Source: Spirodela intermedia
Lineage: Eukaryota; Streptophyta; Magnoliopsida; Alismatales; Araceae
Assembly: GCA_902729315.2 (NCBI GenBank)
Contig: LR746281.1
Span: 997,001-1,061,000 of the forward strand
Reading direction: 5' to 3'
DNA: 64,000 nt
This document shows positions 15,643-27,700 of this stretch, piece by piece. The notes under the pieces were generated by a model that searched no databases, had not been told where the DNA came from, and saw nothing but the letters and a program-made list of their open reading frames with translations. Each line of letters begins with the position of its first letter. Position 1 is the first letter of the stretch. Position numbers and translations under genes: made by a program.

Positions 15643-18600
15643 GAACGTTGACGATCCGCTGTTGTGGTCCAAGGACATTGGTCGGCACTCGGTGGGGGAG
15701 TACTCCTTCGCTGTCGCCCAGGCTAACGAGTCGATCGAAGACCACAGTCAAGTGGAGACCGGGCGCGCCGCCACCTTTGTCGGAGTTTACGATGGCCACG
15801 GGGGGCCAGATGCCTCACAATTTGTCTCTGATCACCTATTCCTTCATTTGATTAGTGAGTTCCTATGCTTTGTTCTCTGTTTCTGTTCGGACGAGGCGTG
15901 TTTTGATCTATTCAATTGGATTTTCTGTGCTATCTGCCGTACTGTTTATTTTTCGTTCTAGGTTTTTTGGCTAGTCGATACGAGTTAACTTTACAAATTA
16001 TTTTGTTTTCCACTCTGCTACATTGATGCTAGCTTGCGATGAGATATATTTATTTCCAAGTAATTAGCAGAGCTTCACTTGCTACATCATTGTGACACCA
16101 GACTAGTTAATTATTCCTTTGTTTAGATTAAGGACTACTTCTTCTCCAACAAGTTTGACCAAGTAAAAGGGAAGTTTCCTGCATACATTTGCTGAATCTT
16201 ATTTCTTGTAACGCCACATGGACTAGATAAGACCAGATTCTTTTGACAACGTTGACATTGTAGCTTGGACATTAAAAGCGGTGATAGTCGTGTGTGATTC
16301 AGATCATTATCTTGGAAAATGGCCACGACACTTTTTCTATTTCAAATGGATTAATCTTCTCTCGTGGTAATGGAGAATATTTTGAAATTCCCGGCATGTC
16401 GTGCGATTTAATGTTAGATATTTATTTTTGACGGTGCAGAGAAAAGTATGCTTTTAGCAAAATATCTTCTAAACAATGATTAAATGGATCTCGATATTAA
16501 CAAAATAAAAGCATGAAAATGCACATGGCTTCCACAGTTGTTGTCTTTTGCTACATTTGCCTGAATTTGGTGGACTGTCTGACGGATGTCAATTGTAATA
16601 TAGCACGATAATAAATCGCCAATTTCTGATTCACCTACTGTAGGTAATAAGTCTCGGGCTGAGAGGACGTTGAAACTTTTGTGAGTAAACGGAATAACTG
16701 TGAAATAAAGAATTGAGAGAGTTAGAAGTATTATGCTGATGCTCAATACGACTTTTTCCTTTGAAATTTAACCTCTTCATTTAATCAATGAATCAATTTC
16801 TATGTAGAATATGCATCAGTAATCAGTATGGGCAAGCGAAAAATTCGAAGTGCTTATGAAGAGTATTTACCATGTACAATGTAACCTTTTGCTAGTGAAC
16901 CACTGTGATGTGCCATTTTAGAAGTAATATCTCAATGTTATATCTGATCTTGGTGTTGAAATTTCATCCTCTTCTGTCAACTTTTCAATGTGTCAGTACG
17001 GTATGCATGAATAGTCATTGTTGGAAAAGTAGAAAATCGAAACTAGTTCACCTTCGGGTAGAAGAAGCAGAAGTCTATGTATAATTTCCCCTGTTAATCA
17101 AATGCTGTGACGTGTCATCTTAGAAGTAACAAGTATCTGCTTTCATGTGATTTTGCTTTCAAAATTTAATCCACTTTCTATTTCCAATAGATCATTTTTT
17201 CTGTAGGATCTGTAAGAACAATCATTACTGGTCAAGTAGAAAATTCAAACGAATGTGCCTTTAAACCTTTGAACTTGAATAATTCGTAGATTTTCTTTTC
17301 TTGTAAATGAACTGTAATCTTTGACTGTGTATTAAAGTGAGAAGCAGTCGAAGAATCAACATGTGCTGAATCATCACCACTTTGTTTGCACAATGAGACA
17401 CACTCAGGGTTCAGTATGGTGTTGGTGTGATATTTTTCAACTGATGTGCTTGGTCATTGATTGAGTTTATTACCTCATTTTACATTGATCATCATGGGAG
17501 ATTCGGGGCATGGTTTGGTTTGCCCAGAGGTGAAGATCTTCAGATTTCTCCAATCGGGGGAGTTATCCTTGCCTCCTGATTGCCCAGAAGCGTAGATTTA
17601 ACTCGAAGCATTCTACATGCCACTACCATTTTCCGAACCTAGAGCCTTCATTAGAGAGAAATCAGTCATTTGCCTACCTAAGTGAAGCAGTGCAGGAAAG
17701 AGGATCTAGTTTGGATTATCACTGAAATATTTCACAAAGCCTGACGATTATCAATGTGAAAAGTGAAAGAATAGTTGCTAATCATGATACTATATATGGA
17801 CGGATAATTATATTTTTTACAAATTTTTATAGTGGATTCTATGCATTGGCGTAAATTTTCTTTCAAAGGCTTGTTGGTTCTAAATATGACTTACCTGTGC
17901 AGCTTCTTATTAGGTTCATTTGGCAATTACCATTTTAAGTTTCGTTGAATTTATATAGATAGTCCCTGTGTTTCTCCTTGGTGAGAATCAAGAGCCCACC
18001 ATATCAAAAGGAGAGAAGACCCATAAAAGGGGAGACAAATTACAGCCATACACGCTATAATGATGGTCTGCTATGTCGCACTTTACTGGATCACAAACGC
18101 CCCTATGATTGCGTCAGGATTGCTATGTTCTCTGAGTAATCCACCCATCTATCTGGAAAGTGAGACAATGATTCGCCCTTTCGGTGATTAGACTGCTTCT
18201 GGAGATGGATGTAAACCATCAATCTATCTCATCTACTGCATCATTGAGCCATTGTCTGTTGACAATTTTTATCTATATATATATATCTATACAGTCGAAG
18301 CCTAACAGAGATGGAATATTTCTCGTAGTACCAATGATGATAGACCATGCTGTGGTGTTTGCTTCATTTGACTCATTCATGATATGTTGTCGTAATGTGC
18401 AAAACTGTGGGTTTTCTTGTGTGGACCAGTGGGTATAAAAATTGTAGGGTCTGTGTATTTATTTTTCTTTTTTCTTTTAATTCAAAGGACGTTCATGGAA
18501 GGTTCTTGTTTCTTTGACTCGTTTGACTACACGTAGTTGCCATAGCACGAGGGGGGAAGCATAATGGATTTTTATCCTCATGTTGGCAGGACTAGGAGGA

Positions 18601-19482
18601 CAATTGGAAAAATAATAATAATGATAATTAACTGTCTACTACTGCTTCATATTGTGTTCATCCTTTCTACACTAGGCACACGCCACCGACCATGCTGGTT
18701 CGATTTGATTCCTTCTGAATACATGATATGAAGCATGGGTCCATCGTTTTGACTGATTGATGTCTTACATGGGGCGTTGGACTTCGCAGGAATTGCTCGG
18801 GAAACTGGGACAATCTCTGAGGATGTCATTAAAAATGCATTTTCTGCTACTGAGGACGGATTTCTTGCGCATGTGCGTAGAATGCGCCAGGTAAAGCCGC
18901 TGATTGCTGCTGTCGGGTCCTGCTGTCTTCTTGGAATCATATGGAGAGGGGCCCTTTACATAGCTAACCTAGGAGATTCGCGAGCTGTGATGGGCTGTGT
19001 GGGTAGATCGAACCACATTGTCGCTGAGCAGCTGACTCTCGACCACAATGCAAGTGTGGAGGAAGTTAGACAAGAACTCAGATCTCTCCATCCAGATGAT
19101 TCCCACATCGTGGTCCTCAAGCATGGTGTATGGCGAGTCAAAGGCATCATACAGGCAAACTTCTGCTTCGATTAGCTTGGTCGCTCCTCTCTGAAATTCT
19201 AAACATTTGACTAAAAAACAAAAAAAATCGTCCCCTTCAGGTCTCGAGATCCATCGGCGATGCTTACTTGAAGAGACCTGAGTTTGCCATCGACCCTTCG
19301 GTGCCTCGTTTCCGGCTCCCAGAGCCCCTAACCCGCCCAGTACTCTCGGCTGAACCATCTGTCATCAGAAGAGTTCTTCGCCCACATGACAAGTTCTTGA
19401 TACTCGCCTCTGACGGCCTCTGGGAACATCTGTCGAATCAAGAAGCTGTCGAGATCGTGCACAGTCACCCGAGAGTAGTATG

Positions 19483-19525
<43 letters not shown>

Positions 19526-19526
19526 A

Positions 19527-19559
<33 letters not shown>

Positions 19560-19837
19560 TGATCGCTTTCTCTGTTCATACATGGTAGGGTATTGCAAGA
19601 CGCCTTGCACGAATGGCATTGCAGGAGGCGGCCAGGAAGAGAGAGATGAGGTACGTGGATCTCAGGAGAGTCGAGAAGGGGATCCGCCGCTTCTTCCACG
19701 ACGACATCACCGTCATCGTCGTATTCATCGATCACGAGCATCTGGTGCAATCCAGTGTCGACGTGCCCGAGATCTCAGTCCGCGGGTTCGTCGATGCCAC
19801 CGGGCCTTCAGAGTTCTCTGTGTTGGACGGGATGTGA
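15566..19837 (+). CDS. Protein phosphatase 2C, clade D
   Basis: Four exons encode 379 aa: 15566-15854, 18790-19154, 19241-19477, 19589-19837. PP2C motifs appear in order: VGVYDGHGG (residues 72-80, metal ligand Asp76), [37 protein letters not shown] and [12 protein letters not shown]. The N terminus ([16 protein letters not shown]) and [20 protein letters not shown] are typical of plant clade D PP2Cs, Mn/Mg-dependent Ser/Thr phosphatases. Arabidopsis members dephosphorylate plasma-membrane H+-ATPase and are inhibited by SAUR proteins. Intron 1 is 2.9 kb with a three-copy repeat, intron 2 is GC-AG, and intron 3 has a CT/TCTG microsatellite. The exon 3 donor could instead be 19474, which would remove one residue; 19477 better keeps the family spacing before GIARRL. 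Confidence 0.96.
16763..17360 (+). repeat. Three diverged tandem copies of a ~200-bp unit in PP2C intron 1
   Basis: Similar blocks begin near 16763, 16958 and 17161, spaced 195 and 203 bp. Each starts with an (A)AATTT(A/C)A(A/T)CC-type block and continues through a TGTAGA/TATGCAT-like stretch to a GTAGAAAATTCGAAA-like block (near 16841, 17033 and 17241). The first two also share a CTGTGA(T/C)GTG(C/T)CAT(T/C)TTAGAAGTAA block. The copies are clearly diverged, so this is an old duplication. Confidence 0.7.
19155..19240 (+). other. GC-AG intron in PP2C (intron 2)
   Basis: The conserved string [11 protein letters not shown] fixes the junction. The donor reads CAG|GCAAAC and there is no GT nearby that keeps frame. 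The acceptor is TTCAG|GTC. Length is 86 nt. Confidence 0.85.
19485..19556 (+). repeat. (CT)n-(TCTG)n microsatellite in PP2C intron 3
   Basis: A CT run (about 19485-19521) is followed by about seven TCTG units. It fills most of the 111-nt intron between the donor and the acceptor at 19588. Confidence 0.9.
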
Positions 19838-21670
19838 CTGTGGGAGACGAGCTGTCCAAACCCTGACCACATTGCTGGCTTCTTAGACAGGTTCAAGTTT
19901 TTCCCCTGTGACTTCCTATTGCATTGATTTCTGTTCATTGCATTCCCATTACAGTCTATTGAGCACTTTCCGATCACAATCTTAGTGGTGCAGGCTACAA
20001 ATACCCGTTACGATTTTAAATGGTAAATAAAAATATCATTCGAATACCTTTGATGATCCTGGTTTCCTAGTAAGTTGGAAATTCCTCTCCCGGCTGATGT
20101 ACCGAATGTCCTAGAGCCTCTTATGGATGGGCACCGGTGAATATGCATATTTTTCTTCTTATTGATGTTTACTTTTATTAGAAATAATATCTTGCACGGT
20201 CGATTGTGGAATCAAGAACGCTTGGCGCCATGCGGAAGCTTGAAACTCATTTGTCCACCACATTTGCTGAGGACCTTCCAAGGAAATTGGAGCAGATTCG
20301 AACCTCTGAGGGACAGCGTCAGTATGCTCCTCGTGCATAGCAAGTCAGGTCTTTTGTCTCCCAGGTCAAAAGGATTTATTCTTTCTAGATCCTTTAATAT
20401 TTTTTCATGATAAATCATATATATATATATATATATATATAATCCAATATGCATTCGCACACACAAGAGACCCAAGTATAATATTTTTTTTTAAAAAAAG
20501 AGCTCCTTCACTGTGAGAAGATTAATATTCATGCCAGTACAAGTGTAGATATGAAATTGAGTTGATATTGTAAGATGAAATAAAAGTCAGAATGAGTTTG
20601 ACAATTTTTATCAATATTATCTTATACTCTTTAAGTTTTATGCAATCCAGATTTATATAAAATATAAGATTTAAATCGCTTCATATATCTCCCAAGAAAA
20701 AAATTAAATTAGAATTTATATGCTTTCATAGCACGGGAGATCATTACCCTGTGAATATATATTTATTAAAAATCTGGAAGGTTTTGGGAGGCCAATCACT
20801 CGCAAACTCTAAAAATCATTTTCATATTTTTGTCTGGAAATTATTTCTCGAGTGACAACAAGTCATTGACCAGCGTGAAGAAGCCCGGTTAATCTGGAGA
20901 GCAGTCAAAGATTCCCCCAGATGATATCTTTACCATTGGATCAGATCGTGGAGGGTTTGGGCGAGGTGAGGGGGGAGTCAGGTCAGCAGCGTGGAGATAC
21001 GCGCCAAAGGCAACTTCTCCACCGTTTTTTGTCGTGACGTGGGCACAGGGTTTTCAAACGGAGCCCCCAACGCGGCAAGCTTCGACGTAGCATGTCGGAT
21101 CGGGGAGTCGGGTACCTGATGGACGAAGCACGCGCCCCTCCCGGAGACTCAGTTTTGGGGGGGATCTTCTGGACAGCTGGTTAGCGCCAGAGGTATAAAC
21201 CCTCCGCCTTGCGCCCCGGAGGAGATTTCTCGGAAGCTATCTGAACGTTCGGGGCCTCAGTGGCCGCCTCGGAGTGCTTGCCGGAATCGGATTCGGTGCT
21301 TGGATGCAGGGTACGGGAGGATTTGGCTAGGTTCGTGGCGGAGGAGGGGGCCGAGAGCGTAGTCTTCGGAGGATCCGCGGAGGGCCTCTTTCGATCGTGA
21401 GCTCTGTTCTCATTTGGTATTCCGTGTTCGTAGCGCCCGAATCTCTGCCGAGGTGTTCGTCTCTTCGCGCGGGTTTGGGCAGTCGACCTCACCGTTTGTT
21501 CGTGTGGAGCCTCTCCCGCCGGTCACTTGTCTTACATTCTCCCCGCTAGAGGGTTTTGTTTTGTTTCAGTTTGGTCTGTTCCCGCTAGGGTTTTGTTCCT
21601 CTCTAGCTTCGAGATAAGGGCGGGCGTTGTCTGCTCGTCTCAGCGGATTATATCAGTTACCCGAGAAATC
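19838..21670. other. Intergenic region between PP2C and callose synthase
   Basis: It holds the PP2C 3' UTR, an AT-rich stretch (20400-20870) with an (AT)n run, and then a GC-rich block (20950-21670) that is the likely promoter and 5' UTR of the callose synthase gene. A short protein-like frame at 20188-20340 is discussed under findings. No complete gene is recognised. Confidence 0.6.
20417..20441. repeat. (AT)n microsatellite
   Basis: About 12 AT dinucleotides lie in AT-rich intergenic DNA. Confidence 0.9.
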
Positions 21671-21697
21671 ATGACGTTTGGCGAGCCTGATCGGATG

Positions 21698-21778
21698 GTA
21701 TTTACTTATTTTGTAATTGGAATAGCTTTGCTCTGTGTGTAACATTTTACATCAGTGTATCGTCCTTGCCCATTTCAG
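21698..21778 (+). other. Probable leader intron of callose synthase gene
   Basis: The donor ATG|GTATTT at 21697/21698 and acceptor TTTCAG at 21773-21778 bracket an 81-bp AT-rich segment just before the start codon at 21782. If spliced, an ATG at 21671 reads in frame into the callose synthase ORF. Confidence 0.5.
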
Positions 21779-21781
21779 AAA

Positions 21782-24700
21782 ATGTCTCGGGTGGAAGCCA
21801 ACTGGGAGCGGTTGGTGAGAGCAGCATTGAGATGGGAGCGGGCGGGAATAGATGCCGTAGGAAGGCCCGTAAGTGGAATTGCTGGATACGTCCCATCCTC
21901 ATTGGGAAACAACTTGCACATAGACGAGATACTAAGAGCGGCCGACGAAATTCAAGAAGAAGAACCTAGCATATCTAGGATTCGTAAGTACCGCCAATCT
22001 ATATTTTGGCATGCTTTGGATCTTAGATATACTCCACGTGCGCTTAAGACTAGCTTGTACTTCCGAAAATTCTTTTCATCTACTTTGCATGTACAAAGTC
22101 GAGAGCTTTCCTGCTGGTGACTTTGATTGTCACTTTTCTCCAATTGACAGCATGTAAACGTCAAGCAGTGAATTTTTTTAGAGTAATTGAGACATACTCC
22201 TAGTTTTGCCTTTCAATCTGAAATTATTGTGCTGTGCATGGGTAATTATTTGGAGTTTCTGGAAAAGTAGGAAAGGTAAGAAATAAGTGATATTTTAAAA
22301 CCCCTAGCCCCAGTGGGGTGGTGATAGGTATCCGTTTATTGATCGTAAAAATAATTTTTTTGAAAGATGTTAATTATACCACAAAGCAATATAGGCTTTT
22401 TGAACTATTTATGGTAATAAAGGAGGAGACTACCTGTTGCATCAATTTCTTAGCTATCATTTCTTTACCTATGGTCTTTCCATGTTCTATGGTTATTAAA
22501 ATGTGAATTGTAGTTTGGCTTCATTAATCAACATCGTCCATCTCTGATTCTGAGTTGGGATTGAGCTGAGCATTACCCATCAAATAATTGTTCCTATGAG
22601 TTGATAAGGATAACGGATGGATTAGTTTGTAAGTGATTAGCATGACATTTGGTTAAATCAAAAGGCTTGGGGTAGAATCCTCGGGGATGTGTGTTCCTGA
22701 GAAGATTTTTGTTGTCAATTGTTGGAAGCTGAAGTAATGGATGCTTTGATTGTTTCGTAATGACGGAAAGAGTGAAAATTCTAATGGTTGATTGCAAATC
22801 CTAAAATGAAAAGTGCTTTGATTTTATCATATTTTTATCCGGGAAAAAAACGAATGATTGGTCCCAAACGGGAGGTGCGACTTTGATGCATATTTCCTGA
22901 TTTTGGGCAACTTGGACTGATCGAATTGGTTCTTTGCAGATCCAATCCCTGGCGCTTATCAGGATTAGTTTGTCATGTAGTTGAGCTAGTTGAAAATGAA
23001 AGCTATATTTCGAGAGTTTTGAGGACTGGGTTGTAAGTTTTGGAGGCAAAGTTTTGCTGCCAGTTGCAACAAATGCCGTAGACTCTCCTGATTCTTTCTT
23101 ACCACGTGTCAACTTTTTGATGCTACCTCTACTTGGTTACTCTTTTTCTGTCCGTTGTTCCTACATCCATACTGCATCAAACTAAAAAAGTCCGTTCAAC
23201 AAACGTTTAGACAGTTTTTCTTTTTGTGTAAATGATGTGTGAAAATCTTTGGCTGCATTACATAATTTGCCTAAGTTTTCTCTTAGTGATAGTTTTGACA
23301 GTTTTTTTGTGCAAATGATGTGTGAATTTTTTCGACTGCATTACATAATTTTCCTAACTTTTCTCTTCTTGATATTTTTTTTCTAGCTAATTTTCGAAAT
23401 ACTCGCATTTATCTTTTAGATTCCTTTACCTGCTTTCTCCAGTTGGGGCCTCGCAGATAATGATGTGGGTCCAATGTCTGAGTGGATGTGCGCCATGTTT
23501 CTGAACCTTGTCTCTCTGATATTATTGTCTTGCTGTTGATGATTTTTCCCGGGATTTGTCTTTTTTTCAGTATGTGAGCATGCATATTCCTTAGCTCAGA
23601 ATTTGGATCCTAATAGTGAGGGCAGAGGTGTCCTACAGTTCAAGACAGGGTTAATGTCAGTAATCAAGGTATGATTTTTCCTGGGAAATGGTGAATCCCT
23701 TTAATCTTTCTGTGAGGTGCTTCATGAATGTTGCATTAGTTTTACCTATGTGTGATGGATTTATGTAAAAGCCTATTAGTACATTGGTATTTGATTTTAC
23801 TTTTTAGAGTCATTTGCAGGGTTCTTCCCTGAAATTCCCTTTTCGAGTTCTTTGATCTGATTCATTCTTGAAAATCATTGGTTAACTAACTGTAGCAAAA
23901 ACTTGCAAAAAGAGATGGTGGGATCATAGATCGTAGTCGAGACATTGCTCGCTTGCAAGAATTTTACAAGCAATACAGAGAGAAACATAAGGTAGACGAA
24001 TTGCGCGAGGAAGAGATGAAGATGAGAGAATCAGCTGTCTTCAGTGGCAACCTTGGAGAGTATGTTTCTAACTTTAATCTTGTGATTAATTGTATCTTGT
24101 ACTTTTATTCAACAGAACTTCTGTTAAATCTTTAGAGTTTAAATTTTTTGGCTAGAAGATATTCATACGTGAGGAAACAATATTTCTTTACCGCCGGTTG
24201 CACTTATCCTCTGTGTTTGATGACATTTATACATACACGCTATGTTCAGTCATTCACTGTATGCTGCACCATATTACACCTTTAAACGTTGCATTGCTTT
24301 TGATGGATCACTGTATGTGGTTTAGACTTTTTCCTACTCGAATTGCTTAGTTCTTGAAAATTTCACAGGATATTCTCTGTGCTTATTTTTCAACTCATCT
24401 TATCCGCAATTTGTGTTTTCAATGCTTTTACGTTTTAATATTTGGTGGTTATCCCTAGCTGTATTGCGAGCTATTATAAGAGAAGGGTGAAATGAAACAC
24501 TGAGAATTTGGCAAGAAAGAAAATAGAAGCTTAAATTATAATTTGTGTGAAAGTGTATAGAACGGGGGCTTTGATTCTTGTTAAATAAGAGAGAACGCAT
24601 GGTCAATACCGATATTTCAAGAAATAGCAAATCGGGCTTTTAATGAGGGTCAATCCTTCTGTAGGAAAATTCTACGAAAGAAGCAAGCCAACCCTTTAAG

Positions 24701-27700
24701 GCAGGCGAATCAACTAAAAAGCCACTTTAAAATAGCTACTTCCTCTTTTTAACAAGGGATAATCAACCGTATTAGGAACTCTTGATAATTCGAGGGAAAC
24801 AAAATTTTTAAGGCAGTGAACTATCTTTCATTTTGTTGGATTTAGGCGTGTCATCTTGCTCTGCATCAATCTGAGCCCCCGTTAGGTGTTGGAACTCTTC
24901 TTTGAGTTTACAATGACCAGAAGAACAACTTCTGATTGATGGTGGCTCGTAACTGGAGGGGCAAAGCTATTGACAGTAGCCTTCGGTACACTTCCACTGC
25001 AACAGAAGAGAGATGTATCACCACTGTAATGGATTTTAAAGAGTGCATTTGTTCTTTACATGATCAGTGACGCCCAGTTGCTTACAGAGCCATTATTGTT
25101 TGAGACTGATGTAGCAGACAGATTCCAGGCATGGTACCATTATTAAGTTTAGCAATACTGGGTTATTAGAAAATGTCTGTAAACTTTTCTCGGAAATCAG
25201 TGGATCCGCTCAGGAATAGTTTCTGCTGTGGCAAATCTAGGACATCGAAGATTTCTCCTCTGTAAAGAAGAAACAATCGAAGTTACAGAGATGTTCTGTA
25301 CACGTGGTTTCAGGAAGCACCCACAGGAAATGAAAAGGATGCTTCAGGTTGCACTGTTATTGTGAACTTAAACTTGCTTTTCATATCCAGATTCAGAAAC
25401 TAGGAATTTGTGGATGCTTGGCATATGTAGGGCAATAATCATGCCTTAAACATAATGATTTTTCTGTTTGATTTTTCTTTATTGCAGCTTGGTCATAGGA
25501 TTTTTGGGTTTTAATGAGTATTTTATAATATTATATTAAATATCATAATTTGTAAAACATCTTGACGATATATGCTATTTGCTAAGATGTTCTGAATGTG
25601 GATATCTTTTTGTCCCTGCCTTTGTTCACTAAACTATTACCTGTTGTGGAAACAGGTTGGAGCGTAAGACCATAAGAAGGAAGAAAATTTTTACAACTCT
25701 GAAGGTGTTAGGGACAGTGGTGGAGGAACTTACAAAGGAAATATCTCCTGAGGAAGCTAAAGGGCTGATAACCGAAGAGGTCTTCTCTTACCTCTTGTGA
25801 GATTTCTTTATTAATTTAGCTAAAGAATGTATTCTCATCAATCTTAAAATATTTTATAAAATGATGAGGCCATTAGAAAAGAAGGCTTGAGATATGAAAG
25901 ATTGTCTATCCAATATACTGGTGTCTTTTGACAATACTAGACTCGATTCATGAGTTGTGGGCCCTTTGATCCTTATTTTGCAAAATTTATGCACCCAGTT
26001 TGTCAAATCTCCTTATCTTCTGGTAGTGGGTATATTGGCTGGTTTCATTGGTTGTCTCCATCGAAACCATTCATGCTATTTTTTACTGCTTCTATATGTT
26101 ATTTTGAAGATCTGTGTTCGTTCGAGTGCCAAAGTGTTTCATATTGAACTTGTTTTCAACTAATTTGACGTTCATTGCTTTATATCTCTAACATTAATGT
26201 TTTTGCTGTCTCCTAGATTATTCCCTCTGTTTTTCTATGTTCCTCAATAATCACTACCTCGTTCTAATTCTTTCTAAAATACAAGTAATCGTGTGCTGTT
26301 GTATTCCTTTTTTTAATAGAGCTTCATCTTGTGTTCCAATAGACACAAGTGAGAAGTTGTTTTTTGATGTTTCTAGTTGAACTTTTATGTTCTATCAATC
26401 TATTATGCGCCTCTGCATTTAGCATTGGGTAAACCTCATACAATGACTGTCCTAGTTCTACCATACCTTTTGTTTCATTTCGTTCTTTTATTGGATATAT
26501 CATGACTTGTAATTCTTATATTTTTCCTCCCTAATAATTGCCTTCAGATGAAACGTGTGATGGAATCTGATGCGGCAATGTCAGAAGACGTAGTTGCTTA
26601 TAATATTATACCATTGGATGCTCCGTCAACTACAAATGCCATTGCTTCCTTGCGAGAGGTATGTGTTGATCTCACTAATAATCTGCCTTTTTCCTATCGT
26701 TTTCTTCAATCCTGGAATTTTGTTGCCAGGTTCGGGGAGCCATTTCTTCTTTGAAGTTCCACCGTGGCCTACCCAAGCTGCCTAGTGAATTTTATGTATC
26801 TTCAACGAGGAGTGCAGATATGCTAGATTTTTTACGCTATGTCTTCGGTTTCCAGGTTTGTAATATCGTTGTCATTGCCTGCATTTTAGTTTTACATGTG
26901 TACATGAAGACTGTCCTACTTTAATTTTGTTTTCCTGTTTTCTAGGAATCCACGAATGAAACGTTCGTATTTATCAGAGGATCATTTTCATCCGATAATT
27001 TCTGTTGTTTTTAAAACTGGCTGGTTTATAATGAAGGATTTAGGAATGAAAAACAATGGATAGAACGTCGTAGTCGTTGCATCTATAAAGAGCTAGAGAG
27101 AGATGACTAGAATGTTTTACTATCAGCTCAGAAATAATTCCCACGCAAGAACGGTAGTCTGCACTAGCACAATGTGGACTATGTTGGATGCCCAAATGAT
27201 CCAAAATAATACCCACTTTTTTTGGCTAAATCATTAGATTAAAACTCCTAGTTTTAAGGACCAGTTGTTTTCCCAGATATGGTTTAAAAGATCATTCCAC
27301 TGACGTCACTGTTAGTGATTCATTTAAGTACACAAAACTGTTCTTGCTCTCTCTCTGATTTATTCTTTCCTTCTTGTTGATGCCATCAGCTGTTGTTTGT
27401 GTGAAGCAGCGTTTGCCTAATCTACCATAAATCAGAGAACCCCACGAACAGGTTGTTGACTACATACGTATATGATGATTGATATTCTGCTCGGCTGTGA
27501 AAACAAGTTTATAAAGATTATAATTTCGTGTTAGCTTTCTGTTCTCCCTGGAAAGTTTTCTTCTCCCTGAACTGGCTACCAATGACAACTCTGGCATTCC
27601 TTTTTGGTACATTTAAACTATGTTTGTACATCTCTTTTCTGCTTTAAGCTATGTTAGCACATGGCTTTTGAAGACATCGGGTAGCAGACAGTAACAACAT

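Noticed and set aside
20287-20310. tRNA B-box-like sequence on the minus strand
   Set aside because: The surrounding bases do not fold into a cloverleaf with acceptor and anticodon stems.
21181-21492. Minus-strand 103-residue frame before callose synthase
   Set aside because: GC-rich 5' UTR shadow with low-complexity composition and no homologue that I recognise.
24620-25340. Possible retrotransposon remnant in callose synthase intron 3
   Set aside because: A short protease-like word appears in one frame on the minus strand, but neighbouring frames do not support it and no terminal repeats were found.
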